Shown here: in pieces, positions 32,121-41,755 of the stretch | How positions within the stretch are numbered: position 1 is the stretch's first letter | Layout: every line of letters begins with the position of its first letter | Assembly (NCBI GenBank): GCA_977017575.1 | Contig: CDRNVI010000018.1 | Location: forward strand, 186,001 to 250,000 | Direction: 5' to 3' | Source of the DNA: Paramoeba atlantica | Lineage: Eukaryota > Discosea | Length of the DNA: 64,000 nt | Position numbers and translations under genes: made by a program | The notes under the pieces: generated by a model | Database searches by the model: none | What the model was told of the DNA's origin: nothing | Seen by the model: only the letters and a program-made list of their open reading frames with translations

Positions 32121-32650
32121 GGTACCCCAAGGTGGGATAGGTAGGGATTCGGACTGACAGTCCTATTTCAGCACGAAGACGCCATGGTATCCAGGACGGG
32201 TGCTGGTCGGGTCGACAGAGTCTATACTCACGCCTAGCCCGCGAGGGCTAGGTACCCCAAGTGAGGTAGTACACGGGTAGTGAATCTCCTCCCCGTCGGC
32301 CAGCATCCTGTTTCGTGACCGTGTCGCTGTCGACACAGGCCCGCGCCTGCGCCCTCCCGTATAGCAAGGGAAGGGTTCACAAGTCAGGCCGTGGAGAGGT
32401 CGAAAGACCCGGTCCGGAACGCGCGAATGGATTGGGCATGGATTGCTTGTTTTAATTTTTACTGTTTTTCTTGTTTGTAGTATATACTTAGGGGAGACTA
32501 AATTGCTAGTTTCGAGCTGAGAAAAAAGGTACAACAAAAAAAAAGGGAGATCGAATTGCTAGTTTTGGGCTCCAAAATATGAAATTGCTAATTTGATTGC
32601 TTATTTTAAAATCATATACCCCCCCCCCAATGGACCTACTTGATTCGTCT
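32121..32650 (+). other. RLE-II 3' UTR of E
   Basis: Conserved 3' UTR with the hairpins described for F, then T-rich sequence, a C-run and the start of the terminal block, stopping at TTCGTCT before the A-run. The usual ending (CTATTAATTGC then A) is missing here. Confidence 0.7.
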
Positions 32651-32666
32651 AAAAAAAAAAAAAAAA

Positions 32667-32684
32667 AAAAAAAAAAAGGGGTCT
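32667..32684. repeat. Target-site duplication of F, left copy
   Basis: An A-run plus GGGGTCT lies just before the truncated SL of F; the same sequence follows F's poly(A) at 37072-37089. Only GGGGTCT is informative, since the A part merges with the A-tract. Confidence 0.6.
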
Positions 32685-32718
32685 TTAACGATAAAGATAC
32701 AGTTTCTGTACCTTGTTG
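32683..32718 (+). other. Spliced-leader-like exon at the 5' end of F
   Basis: CTTTAACGATAAAGAT then ACAGTTTCTGTACCTTGTTG. The first bases overlap the target duplication. The leader AATTATTTTC... follows, up to the ATG at 32765. Confidence 0.75.
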
Positions 32719-32764
32719 AATTATTTTCTTTATTTCATCTTTTCCAGGTACGCGGTTCTTTCTC

Positions 32765-35700
32765 ATGTCTGAAGACGATCTTCTCAAAGCCTCACATCCG
32801 CCGATGGACGACGATTCATTTTTACAAGAGGAAGCAGTACACAATAGAGGATCCTGGGACCAGTTTGCTGGAAACGCACATCTCATTAAGCAACGGAGTA
32901 CGTACAACGAATTGCTCTACACGACCCCTATTCCTGCGAACATTCCGGAAGAATGGAACATGAACGCCGCCTTGATCTCGACTGAGAACCAGACACGTGA
33001 TACGGGACAGGTAGATAGTAGCGATGAGGAAACAAACCACTCACGAGTCATCAGATTACATCATGGACACCAAAAAACGCAATCTGATAGCAACACTATC
33101 ACTAAAAAGTTTACTCGATGCCAACCATCTTCCACACCCCCAAGCGTCAAAGGGAATCGGGGAATCGTAAAGTCTCATCGAAAAGCGCGCGAACCAGCTA
33201 CACCTCGAAAAGGGGAAGCGACGGAACATAACCCCGAAAACAACTCTCCACGCCAAATAGTACAAGGAACTTCCCTTGAAATCCCACCTTCGACGAGCGA
33301 AGCAGTTCTCACGTTTCCATCTTCCCAAAACCGTCCGACACAAAGGGAGTGCCCCGCAGAAAACTGTATTTGGAAAACTCGTGCCCATGGAGGTCAATGG
33401 CAGTCGTACTACAACCACGTTGCTTACCGACACGGAAATAACATACCCAATGACTGGTGGACAAAGGAAGGACGATTTCTCTGCGACGCATGCGGTCGTC
33501 ATTACGATATTAGCAAGAAAACTTCTCATTTGAATCATTGTAAAATGCAATCTACACCACCCTCCTCGCAGCCGCCCTCACAACCACAGCAGCCTTCACA
33601 GCTGTCAGAGTCCGGGGAAGCCATGTACGATATACAAGGTACGCATAGTCTACCGTCCCTAGAGGAAGTTTGCACGACTCAAATAAGCACGTGCAAGGAT
33701 GTCCCACACCGATGTCGATATCTGTGGACCAGAATTTTTACCGCAGCCCTCTCCACCGCGGTAAACGAAAACTCACTGAGAGCCTGGACCCTTCTTGCCT
33801 TGCTTCCGAAATGCGTCCTACCAGCCCCGTACCGAGGAGGCCGCAAAGCTCACAAGTCCTATACCTCCTACATCTCAAAGCGAATGGAACTTTGGATACA
33901 AGGCCAATATACCACCCTATGGGCCCAAGCAAATTCGGAGCATGACAGGAAGCGCTCAAAAGTGCCGAATAATGAGATTGAGGGTGAAGAAGACAAGGCT
34001 GCAATACGGGCTGAAATTCTGGTTCGCCAAGGAGAATTTTCCCGAGGCATGGCTGCCCTTACTGCAGCTCCACTTGCACCATACAGCGAGGAAACCCTGC
34101 TAAAGCTGCAGGAAAAACACCCTAGCCCCCATGGTAATCCCATCTCGTGCCCCCTACCTCCCCTGGAAGAAGAAGCTTTAAAACTGGACGAATCCGAGGT
34201 GAGAAAAGCAGTAGATACCTTCCGTCGCGGATCCTCTGCTGGGACTATGGGGCTCCGGCCTGAACACCTCCAAACAGCGCTTCAAGAGCACGTCGACCAG
34301 AATATGAATCCTCTTACGACGCTCACTTCCTTCGTAAACCATCTCCTAGCTGGCAAAGCCCCAGACGAAGTGCAACCTTTTTTTGCAGGGGCACGGCTAT
34401 GCGCACTCGAAAAAGGGGAAGATGACGTGCGGCCTATCGCTGCGGGGGAAACCCTTAGACGCCTGGTGAGCAAGGCAGTGTGCCTTTCGATAAAAGAAAA
34501 AGCAGGATCCTTCTTTGGACGTCGTCAATACGGGGTCGCAGCGTCTGCTGGGGCGGAAAGAGTGATACACCTTTGTCGCCGTCTAATGAGAAATAATGAA
34601 GAAAATGAGAACATAACGTTCTGTAAGGTGGATCTTCGGAACGCCTTTAATAACGTGAGCCGACCCGTCTTCATCTTTCTCACACGAAAGCATTTCCCTG
34701 AACTATCCCCATGGGTAGAATGGTGTTATGCCAATCACAGCTGTCTCACATTCGGCAATGATTTTATCCCCTCGGCAGAAGGAGTGCAACAAGGAGACCC
34801 TCTGGGCCCACTCCTCTTCTCCTTGGTGTTAGCAGAGGTAACAGAAGAAATTGCATCAAATTCTAACCTACGAACACAATTATGGTATTTAGATGACGGT
34901 GTGCTTGTAGGTGAGCCCAAAGAAGTCCGTAAAGCCCTAGACGTCCTCGACGAGATAGGACCGAAGTGGGGACTCTTCCTGAATCTCTCCAAGTGCGAGA
35001 TCATTACCCCCCCAGCATCAGCTCATACCTCCGTTTTCTTTCCTGACATCCCCAGTGATAAAATACGGTACGACGGGAACTTCGACATTCTTGGAAGCCC
35101 AATAGGCTCTGCGGAACACTGTGCGGAGTTTCTCATGACACACGCGATTGAACCAGCCCGCGAAACATTAGAAGCTACTGCTGTGTTAGAAGATCCCCAA
35201 ATAGCTCTCGCACTAATACGGCAATGTTCGGGGTTTTGTCAGATGGTGTACGCACTGCGCACCACTCCTCCCCAAGCCCTTGGAGAATTATGCCAAAAAC
35301 TTGACTCTCATCTAGTCCAGGCCGTGGAGCACGCAATTTCTCCCTTAGGCGTCGCCGCTCGCGACCAAATACAACGACCAAAACGCCACGGCGGGTTCGG
35401 ACTTCGCTCATCAATTCTCCACCAGTCAGCAGCCTACGTTTCTTCCGTCGCGCACGCCGCTAGCTTGGACAACTGGGACCCCACAGAAGCTGAGGGATTT
35501 TCCAGCTCAGCACATGACATAAATGACAAAGTTGGGACTGATCTGGTTGATCCATACACTGGACGCATTACCAAACCTAGTGTGCCTGGTGAATATCATG
35601 CAAATCGGAGCATCCTTTCCCGCCCATCGAAAAGAAAACTCGCACAATCCCTCAATCACGCCCTTCTCCCGGTCTCGACGGATCAGGAAAAGATCATCCC

Positions 35701-36565
35701 GAGGCAAAAACATCTCAGCCAAGCTATCTCGGATAGGGAATTTCAAACGGCATATTCAAAGGCAGACGCAAGAACGCGGGCGCGATGGATCTCGCAGTCC
35801 GGAAAAGGGGCCGGAAACTGGGCTTTCGCAACTCCCTCCAAGACCAGAGGCTACGCTTTCACCCACACGGAGTTTCGTACCCTAACACGCTGGTGGCTAG
35901 GCATGGACGTCTTCCCCGAAGATCGGCCTTGCCCAGCTGACGGGTGCACCCTTCCCTTGCTCAAGAATGGAGAGCACGCTTTGCTCTGCAAGAACGGCCA
36001 TGGTATCATCTCACGGCACAACGCTCTGGCCCAACAATTTACATCGTTCTGCAGCAGAGCCTTCCTGGCGCCACAGAGAGAGAAGAGTTTGGGAAATCGG
36101 GGTCCTGGGGGGGCTCTCACGAGACCAGCAGACGTATTTCTGCCAACTGCCTCCATCGCCAAAGGATCTTTAGCGCAAGGCATGGTCCTAGATTTTGCGG
36201 TCACTCACGCACAGCAAACAAAGTATTTGGACTCAGTCCACAATGCTAGCTGGGTGACCCCGGGGTCTTTTGCCGAGCACTTCGCGGAGACCAAGGCGCG
36301 ACAGCGACAAGAAGCAGAAAAAGCAGGACACCTCTTCACAGCGATGGTGGTGGAATCCTTTGGTTCCTGGAGCGAGAGTGCGCTAGCGTTACTCCGGGAC
36401 ATCGGAACCCAACGGGCGAATGCATCCAAAGGGCTCCTTTCACGAGACCAAGCGCGAAACGATCTCCTAACAGATCTGAACGTGACGCTAATGCGTTCTC
36501 AAGCCAGGATGATGGTTTCGCGCATCCGCGTAGAGGACCCAGCGGATCCTTTGGTAGAGGCTTAA
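32765..36565 (+). CDS. RLE-II protein of F: zinc fingers, RT, restriction-like endonuclease
   Basis: 1266 residues, uninterrupted. N-terminal GSWDQFAGNAHLI and STYNELLYTTPIP. Finger 1 near 192 (CPAENCIWKTRAHGGQWQ...H) and finger 2 near 240 (FLCDACGRHYD...C) probably bind nucleic acid. Then CKDVPHRCRYLW and PKCVLPAPYRGG. The RT begins near 484 (RRGSSAGTMGLRPEHL), with CKVDLRNAFNN, GVQQGDPLGPLLFSL and catalytic YLDDG near 707. The RLE is near 1055-1150: CPADGCTLP, HALLCKNGHG, SRHNAL, REKSLGNRGPGG, TRPADVFLP, VLDFAVTHAQQTKY. The C-terminus has LMRSQARMMVSRI. RLE nicks the target strand and RT primes on it. The clade (CRE or a relative) needs a tree. Confidence 0.92.
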   Translation: MSEDDLLKASHPPMDDDSFLQEEAVHNRGSWDQFAGNAHLIKQRSTYNELLYTTPIPANIPEEWNMNAALISTENQTRDTGQVDSSDEETNHSRVIRLHHGHQKTQSDSNTITKKFTRCQPSSTPPSVKGNRGIVKSHRKAREPATPRKGEATEHNPENNSPRQIVQGTSLEIPPSTSEAVLTFPSSQNRPTQRECPAENCIWKTRAHGGQWQSYYNHVAYRHGNNIPNDWWTKEGRFLCDACGRHYDISKKTSHLNHCKMQSTPPSSQPPSQPQQPSQLSESGEAMYDIQGTHSLPSLEEVCTTQISTCKDVPHRCRYLWTRIFTAALSTAVNENSLRAWTLLALLPKCVLPAPYRGGRKAHKSYTSYISKRMELWIQGQYTTLWAQANSEHDRKRSKVPNNEIEGEEDKAAIRAEILVRQGEFSRGMAALTAAPLAPYSEETLLKLQEKHPSPHGNPISCPLPPLEEEALKLDESEVRKAVDTFRRGSSAGTMGLRPEHLQTALQEHVDQNMNPLTTLTSFVNHLLAGKAPDEVQPFFAGARLCALEKGEDDVRPIAAGETLRRLVSKAVCLSIKEKAGSFFGRRQYGVAASAGAERVIHLCRRLMRNNEENENITFCKVDLRNAFNNVSRPVFIFLTRKHFPELSPWVEWCYANHSCLTFGNDFIPSAEGVQQGDPLGPLLFSLVLAEVTEEIASNSNLRTQLWYLDDGVLVGEPKEVRKALDVLDEIGPKWGLFLNLSKCEIITPPASAHTSVFFPDIPSDKIRYDGNFDILGSPIGSAEHCAEFLMTHAIEPARETLEATAVLEDPQIALALIRQCSGFCQMVYALRTTPPQALGELCQKLDSHLVQAVEHAISPLGVAARDQIQRPKRHGGFGLRSSILHQSAAYVSSVAHAASLDNWDPTEAEGFSSSAHDINDKVGTDLVDPYTGRITKPSVPGEYHANRSILSRPSKRKLAQSLNHALLPVSTDQEKIIPRQKHLSQAISDREFQTAYSKADARTRARWISQSGKGAGNWAFATPSKTRGYAFTHTEFRTLTRWWLGMDVFPEDRPCPADGCTLPLLKNGEHALLCKNGHGIISRHNALAQQFTSFCSRAFLAPQREKSLGNRGPGGALTRPADVFLPTASIAKGSLAQGMVLDFAVTHAQQTKYLDSVHNASWVTPGSFAEHFAETKARQRQEAEKAGHLFTAMVVESFGSWSESALALLRDIGTQRANASKGLLSRDQARNDLLTDLNVTLMRSQARMMVSRIRVEDPADPLVEA

Positions 36566-37071
36566 GCCTCTACTGACAGTCCAGTTTCAGCACGAAGACG
36601 CCATAATATCCAGGACGGGTGCTGGCCGGGTCGACAGAGACTATGCTCACGCCTAGCCCGCGAGGGCTAGGTACCCCAAGTGAGGTAGTACACGGGTAGT
36701 GAATCTCCTCCCCGTCGGCCAGCATCCTGTTTCGCGACCGTGTCGCTGTCGACACAGGCCCGCGCCTGCGCCCTCCCGTATAGCAAGGGAAGGGTTCACA
36801 AGTCAGGCCGTGGAGAGGTCGAAAGACCCGGTCCGGAACGCGCGAATGGATTGGGCATGGATTGCTTGTTTTAATTTTTACTGTTTTTCTTGTTTGTATT
36901 ATATACTTAGGGGAGACTAAATTGCTAGTTTTGGGCTGAGAAAAAAGGTACATCTGTGGACAGAAAAAGAATTGCTAATTTGATTGTTTGTTTTCAACTC
37001 GTATACCCCCCCCAATGGACCTACTTGGTTCGTCTACTGGGTCAAAATATAGAGGCAATGCCGCGATTCAT
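36566..37071 (+). other. RLE-II 3' UTR of F
   Basis: About 500 bp shared by E, F, G and the truncated copies: a structured GC-rich first half, then T-rich sequence with GGACCTACTTGGTTCGTCTA, a C-run just before it, and a terminal block. This copy stops at GCGATTCAT before its A-tail, short of the full CTATTAATTGC ending. Confidence 0.8.
36652..36828 (+). ncRNA. GNRA-hairpin cluster in the RLE-II 3' UTR
   Basis: CCTAGCCC-GCGA-GGGCTAGG (36652-36671) is an 8-bp stem with a GNRA tetraloop; GTGTCG-CTGT-CGACAC (36740-36755) is a 6-bp stem; GGTC-GAAA-GACC (36817-36828) is a 4-bp GNRA hairpin. They recur in E, G, K0, K1 and K2. The divergent copy HL keeps the CCTAGCC/GGCTAGG stem with another loop and keeps GGTCGAAAGACC. 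A 3' UTR structure recognised by the element's own RT is the likely role. Confidence 0.65.
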
Positions 37072-37089
37072 AAAAAAAAAAAGGGGTCT
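37072..37089. repeat. Target-site duplication of F, right copy
   Basis: Eleven A plus GGGGTCT, matching 32667-32684; another A-run follows. Confidence 0.6.
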
Positions 37090-37102
37090 AAAAAAAAAAA
37101 AA

Positions 37103-37509
37103 ACCGAGGGCTAGGTACCCCAAGTGAGGTAGTACACGGGTAGTGAATCTCCTCCCCGTCGGCCAGCATCCTGTTTCGTGACCGTGTCGCTGTCGACACA
37201 GGCCCGCGCCTGCGCCCTCCCGTATAGCAAGGGAAGGGTTCACAAGTCAGGCCGTGGAGAGGTCGAAAGACCCGGTCCGGAACGCGCGAATGGATTAGGC
37301 ATGGATTGCTTGTTTTAATTTTTACTGTTTTTCTTGTTTGTAGTATATACTTAGGGGAGACTAAATTGCTAGTTTTGGGCTGAGAAAAAAGGTACATCTG
37401 TGGACAGAAAAAGAATTGCTAATTTGATTGTTTGTTTTCAACTCGTATACCAAAAAAAAAAAAAAAAAAAAAAATTTGTTCCGATCAAATACCGCAAAAA
37501 AAAAAAAAA
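37103..37509 (+). mobile_element. K0: 5'-truncated RLE-II 3' UTR copy
   Basis: Starts at CCGAGGGCTAGG inside the hairpin region and ends at the C-run position (CTCGTATACC) followed by A23. A unique spacer TTTGTTCCGATCAAATACCGC (37476-37496) and another A-run precede G. It is a dead-on-arrival copy without coding sequence. Confidence 0.8.
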
Positions 37510-37547
37510 AACTTTAACGATAAAGATACAGTTTCTGTACCTTGTTG
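37510..37547 (+). other. Spliced-leader-like exon at the 5' end of G
   Basis: 38 nt identical to the E copy (AACTTTAACG..., ACAGTTTCTGTAC..., TTG), directly after an A-run and before a T/C-rich leader ending ACTAGGGTCGCACC at the ATG 37585. Confidence 0.75.
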
Positions 37548-37584
37548 ATTTTTCTTTCTCTTTATTGCTTACTAGGGTCGCACC

Positions 37585-40500
37585 ATGCCGCCCGATGATT
37601 CCTTTGATGCCAACGCGTTACCAATGGATGATGACTCTTTTCGCCAGGAACAAATGTCACACAAACCCGGAGATTGGGACCAATTCGCAGGAAACGCTCA
37701 CCTGATTTCCGGCCAAAGCACCTACAATGAACTTTTGTATACGACACCTATCCCCGAAAACGTACCTAAACACTGGACCGAAAGAGCCTACAAGATCGCG
37801 GCAGAGGAACCTACACCGGACACAGGCAGAATGACCGCGGACGAAGAGACAAATCACTCCCTTGTCGTGGCAAACAACGTGGGAATTACTTCGGAGGCCT
37901 CATCCGCCCACATTTTCTCTCCAACTAAGGCTACAAAGCGCAAGAATACTGATTCTGCCCCTACCACATACCACAACGCCAATACGCAGCAGAAGGATGT
38001 AGAACGTCAATGCCCAGCAGAAGGATGTACGTGGAAAACCCCACCACATAGCGGAAAATGGCAGGCATTTTATCACCATGTAGCTCATCGACACGGCAAA
38101 AACATTCTAAACGAGTGGTGGGAGGGAGAGGGAAGATTCCTCTGCAGAGATTGTGGCAGACACTACGCCAAGAACAAGCTCAAGTCTCACCCCAAAAACT
38201 GCAGGGGCCGCAACAATTCCGGACGGTCATTAGCCCCACCTCTTCCAACGGCACGTCCCCAAAACGCAGAAGAAAATCTAACAGACAATTTGCCATCACT
38301 CGGCTCCATCTGCGCACTTTCCATGAGCACCTGCAAAGACGTTCCACACTGTTGCAGATTCCTCTGGGCGAGCATCCTCACGCAATCCTTGACATCCGCA
38401 GTGAAGGAAAACACGGTAGAGGCATGGACACTTCTCGCAATGCTCCCTAAGTGTGTCCTACCAGCACCTTTCCGAGGCGGTCGCAAAGGCCACACATCAT
38501 ACTCTACGTACGTCGAAAACCGCATGAAACTGTGGCTAGCGGGGGAGTACCTCTTGCTATGGGAAGATGCCCAGAGGGATCATTATAAAAAGCGCTCCAG
38601 ATCACGCGACTCCGAAATCGATGCAGACAGAGCGGCAATTCGAGCCGAACTCTTGGCCCGCCAGGGGGAATTTTCCAGGGGAATGGCAGCCCTAACCGCA
38701 GCCCCCATGGCGCCAGACAATGCAGATACCCTCGAAAAGCTCTTGGAGAAGCATCCAGACCCACACGAAAATCCCTTGCAGAATGATCTACCACCGATCG
38801 AGGGCAACCCCCTACACCTAGAGGAAACAGAGGTCAAAAAAGCGATCGTCAGCTTCCGCAGGGGATCTTCAGCCGGCACGATGGGACTTCGTCCAGAGCA
38901 CCTCCAGGCAGCCATCTTGGAACATGTGGACAAGGATGTGAATCCTCTCTCGGCCCTCACGCGACTAGTGAACCACATGCTTCAAGGAAAAGCGCCACAA
39001 GACGTCCAATCATTCTACGCTGGAGCCCGGCTCTGCGCCCTGGAAAAAGGCGAGGACGATGTTCGACCAATCGCAGCGGGTGAAACCCTTAGACGCCTCG
39101 TAAGCAAGGCGGCATGTATCTCGATAAAGGAGAAAGCGGGTACTCTGTTCAACGGGCGACAATATGGTGTAGCATCCCCCGCGGGAGCCGAACGAGTTAT
39201 CCACCTCTGCCGGAGAGCCATGCTCAATAACCTGGGGAGTGACAATTTTGTCTTCTGCAAAGTGGACTTAAGAAACGCTTTCAATAACGTCAGCAGGCCT
39301 GTTCTCACCCTAACCACGCGCTTAAATTTCCCCGAACTCTCACCTTGGGTAGAGTGGTGTTACTCCAAAGTGAGCTGTCTTACCTACAGAGACAATGTCA
39401 TACCCTCGGCAGAGGGGGTACAACAAGGAGACCCACTAGGCCCTCTTCTCTTCTCTCTAGTACTATCCAGTGTAACAGAAGAAATATCGTCTCGGTCGAA
39501 TCTAGACACTCAACTTTGGTACCTAGATGACGGGGTACTCATAGGGGAGGCTGAGGAGGTCAGGAAGGCGCTCGATGTTTTTTCCAATGTTGGCTCCCGA
39601 TGCGGACTTTTCCTAAACCCATCGAAATGTGAGATAATAACACCGCCTGCTTCATCCCATCTCACAGGATTATTTCCAGAGATACCGAAGACTAAAACTC
39701 GTACTGATGGAAATTTCGACATCTTGGGCTCCCCGATTGGGTCAGCGGAGCATTGCGTGGAGTTTCTCAGGTCAGAAGCCATTGAGCCCGCACGCGAAAC
39801 ACTAGACGCAATAGGTTTCATAGGAGACCCACAAGTAGCCATGTCCCTCATCCGGCAGTGCACTGGATTCTGTCAAATGGTCTACGCACTTCGCACGACA
39901 CCCCCTCAGGCGCTTTCTGAGCTTTGTAATTCCCTTGATGAAAATGTTCTAAAAGCCGCGGAATGGGCACTTTTCCCTCTGGATTCCCACGCGCGTGACC
40001 AAATCCAACGTAAGAAGCGCAACGGGGGTTTTGGTCTCAGGTCTTCGCTCCTCCACGCAACAGCAGCATATGTCTCCTCCGTTGCGCACGCCGCCGATGC
40101 AGACGATTGGGACCCTTCAGAAGCCGAGGGATTCACCATTTCCGTGCAAGACGTGAATAGAAAGGCGGGGGTAGAACTTGTGGATCCCGGTACAGGACGC
40201 ATCCCGAAACAGAATAAACCACATCCAGAGTCCAGCCAAAGACACAACCTCACCTCGAGAAGCAAACGCCCACGACACATACTCAACAACATGGACGCGG
40301 ATAAGACGGCCGAGCCGGAAATGGTTATCCCCCGGCAGCAGCAACTGAGCCAAGCCATATCGCAGCAGGAATTCACTACAGCCTACGGCCAGGCCGACCC
40401 CCGCACCCGAGCACGATGGGTTTCTCAGTCAGGAAAGGGAGCTGGGAGCTGGGCCTTCGTCACGCCCTCAAGGAGTAAAGGTTTTGCTTTCACACCAACC

Positions 40501-41181
40501 GAGTTCCGCACGTTATCGCGCTGGTGGTTTGGCATGGACATTTATGGCCAAGATCGCCCCTGCCCAGCAAACGGGTGTTCCCTACCCCTACAGAAAAATG
40601 GGGAGCATGCATTATTGTGCAAGAACGGACATGGCCTCATCACGCGGCACAATGCGCTTTGTGTAGAATTCGCCTCCTTTTGCAGCAAGGCCAACATGGC
40701 TCCCCAGCGAGAAAAAAGTCTAGGAAATCGGGGGCCAGGAGGGGGTCTCACCAGACCGGCTGACGTTTTCCTCCCCACGTACACTCTAGGGAAAGGCATG
40801 GTACTAGACTTCGCAGTCACCCACGCACAGCAAACAAAGTATTTGGACTCTGTCCGGAATGCTAGCTGGGTGGCTGCAGGGTCTTTCGCCGAGCATTACT
40901 CAGAAACGAAGGAAAAACAACGTCAAGAAGCAGAAGAAGCACAACTAGGGTTCACGGCCATGGTTGTCGAGTCTTTTGGCTCGTGGAGTAAAAGCGCAAT
41001 GGCGGTCTTATGGAAGGTGGGAGCACTACGCGCCAACTCGTCAAAAGGTCTTCTCACGGATGCTCAAGCCCGAAATGACCTTCTGAAAGAGCTTAACGTC
41101 ACACTCATGCGCTCTCAGGCCCGCATGATGGTCTCCCGGATAGTCGTCAGTGACCCCCAAGCTCCCCTGGAAGGGGAGTAG
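37585..41181 (+). CDS. RLE-II protein of G: zinc fingers, RT, restriction-like endonuclease
   Basis: 1198 residues, uninterrupted. N-terminal GDWDQFAGNAHLI and STYNELLYTTPIP. Finger 1 near 143 (CPAEGCTWKTPPHSGKWQ...H) and finger 2 near 190 (FLCRDCGRHYAK...C). RT with RRGSSAGTMGLRPEHL, CKVDLRNAFNN, GVQQGDPLGPLLFSL and YLDDG near 646. RLE near 992-1085: CPANGCSLP, HALLCKNGHG, TRHNAL, REKSLGNRGPGG, TRPADVFLP, VLDFAVTHAQQTKY. It ends LMRSQARMMVSRI. It is shorter than F mainly in the linker before finger 1. It would act with its own RNA at A-tract targets. Confidence 0.92.
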   Translation: MPPDDSFDANALPMDDDSFRQEQMSHKPGDWDQFAGNAHLISGQSTYNELLYTTPIPENVPKHWTERAYKIAAEEPTPDTGRMTADEETNHSLVVANNVGITSEASSAHIFSPTKATKRKNTDSAPTTYHNANTQQKDVERQCPAEGCTWKTPPHSGKWQAFYHHVAHRHGKNILNEWWEGEGRFLCRDCGRHYAKNKLKSHPKNCRGRNNSGRSLAPPLPTARPQNAEENLTDNLPSLGSICALSMSTCKDVPHCCRFLWASILTQSLTSAVKENTVEAWTLLAMLPKCVLPAPFRGGRKGHTSYSTYVENRMKLWLAGEYLLLWEDAQRDHYKKRSRSRDSEIDADRAAIRAELLARQGEFSRGMAALTAAPMAPDNADTLEKLLEKHPDPHENPLQNDLPPIEGNPLHLEETEVKKAIVSFRRGSSAGTMGLRPEHLQAAILEHVDKDVNPLSALTRLVNHMLQGKAPQDVQSFYAGARLCALEKGEDDVRPIAAGETLRRLVSKAACISIKEKAGTLFNGRQYGVASPAGAERVIHLCRRAMLNNLGSDNFVFCKVDLRNAFNNVSRPVLTLTTRLNFPELSPWVEWCYSKVSCLTYRDNVIPSAEGVQQGDPLGPLLFSLVLSSVTEEISSRSNLDTQLWYLDDGVLIGEAEEVRKALDVFSNVGSRCGLFLNPSKCEIITPPASSHLTGLFPEIPKTKTRTDGNFDILGSPIGSAEHCVEFLRSEAIEPARETLDAIGFIGDPQVAMSLIRQCTGFCQMVYALRTTPPQALSELCNSLDENVLKAAEWALFPLDSHARDQIQRKKRNGGFGLRSSLLHATAAYVSSVAHAADADDWDPSEAEGFTISVQDVNRKAGVELVDPGTGRIPKQNKPHPESSQRHNLTSRSKRPRHILNNMDADKTAEPEMVIPRQQQLSQAISQQEFTTAYGQADPRTRARWVSQSGKGAGSWAFVTPSRSKGFAFTPTEFRTLSRWWFGMDIYGQDRPCPANGCSLPLQKNGEHALLCKNGHGLITRHNALCVEFASFCSKANMAPQREKSLGNRGPGGGLTRPADVFLPTYTLGKGMVLDFAVTHAQQTKYLDSVRNASWVAAGSFAEHYSETKEKQRQEAEEAQLGFTAMVVESFGSWSKSAMAVLWKVGALRANSSKGLLTDAQARNDLLKELNVTLMRSQARMMVSRIVVSDPQAPLEGE

Positions 41182-41700
41182 GGCCCACAGGCATGGTCCT
41201 CTAGGGTAACAAGACGATTAGGGTGCTGGTCGCGTCGACAGAGTCTATACTCACGCCTAGCCCGCGAGGGCTAGGTACCCCAAGTGAGGTAGTACACGGG
41301 TAGTGAATCTCCTCCCCGTCGGCCAGCATCCTGTTTCGCGACCGTGTCGCTGTCGACACAGGCCCGCGCCTGCGCCCTCCCATATAGCAAGGGAAGGGTT
41401 CACAAGTCAGGCCGTGGAGTGGTCGAAAGACCCGGTCCGGAACGCGCGAATGGATTGGGTCTGTATTGCTTGTTTTAGTTTTTACTGTTTCTTGTTTGTA
41501 GTATATACTTAGGGGAGATTAAATTGCTAGTTTTGGGCTGAGAAAAAACAAAAGGTACATCTGTGGAAACAAAAAGAATTGCTAATTTGATTGCTTGTTT
41601 TTAACTCGTATACCCCCCCAATGGACCTACTTGGTTCGTCTACTGGGTCAAAATATAGAGGCAATGCCGCGATTCATACTTCTCCCCCCTTATTAATTGC
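41182..41700 (+). other. RLE-II 3' UTR of G
   Basis: Same structured UTR as F, with the complete terminal block down to TTATTAATTGC at the A-tail. Short ORFs on both strands recur here and in other UTR copies because the DNA is repeated, not because they are genes. Confidence 0.75.
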
Positions 41701-41755
41701 AAAAAAAAAAAAAAAAAAAGGTAAAAAAAAAAAAGGTAAAAAAAAAAAAAAGGTC

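Larger units (their letters stand above)
28207..32650 (+). mobile_element. RLE-II LINE copy E
   Basis: SL-like exon, short leader, long ORF with one nonsense codon, then the family 3' UTR, which is cut by the A-run at 32651. It sits in the A-tail that follows copy D, in the same orientation. Copy F starts in the A-run at its end. Confidence 0.85.
32685..37082 (+). mobile_element. RLE-II LINE copy F, looks complete
   Basis: SL-like exon, leader, uninterrupted ORF, 3' UTR, poly(A), and a target duplication of an A-run plus GGGGTCT. It was inserted in the A-run following E. The intact ORF and clear target duplication suggest recent insertion. Confidence 0.85.
37510..41755 (+). mobile_element. 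RLE-II LINE copy G, looks complete
   Basis: Full SL-like exon, intact ORF and a 3' UTR ending TTATTAATTGC, then an A-tail interrupted twice by GGT (41701-41755). It lies in the A-run after K0. The coding sequence is uninterrupted, so probably recent. No clear target duplication, since the target was an A-tract. Confidence 0.85.
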
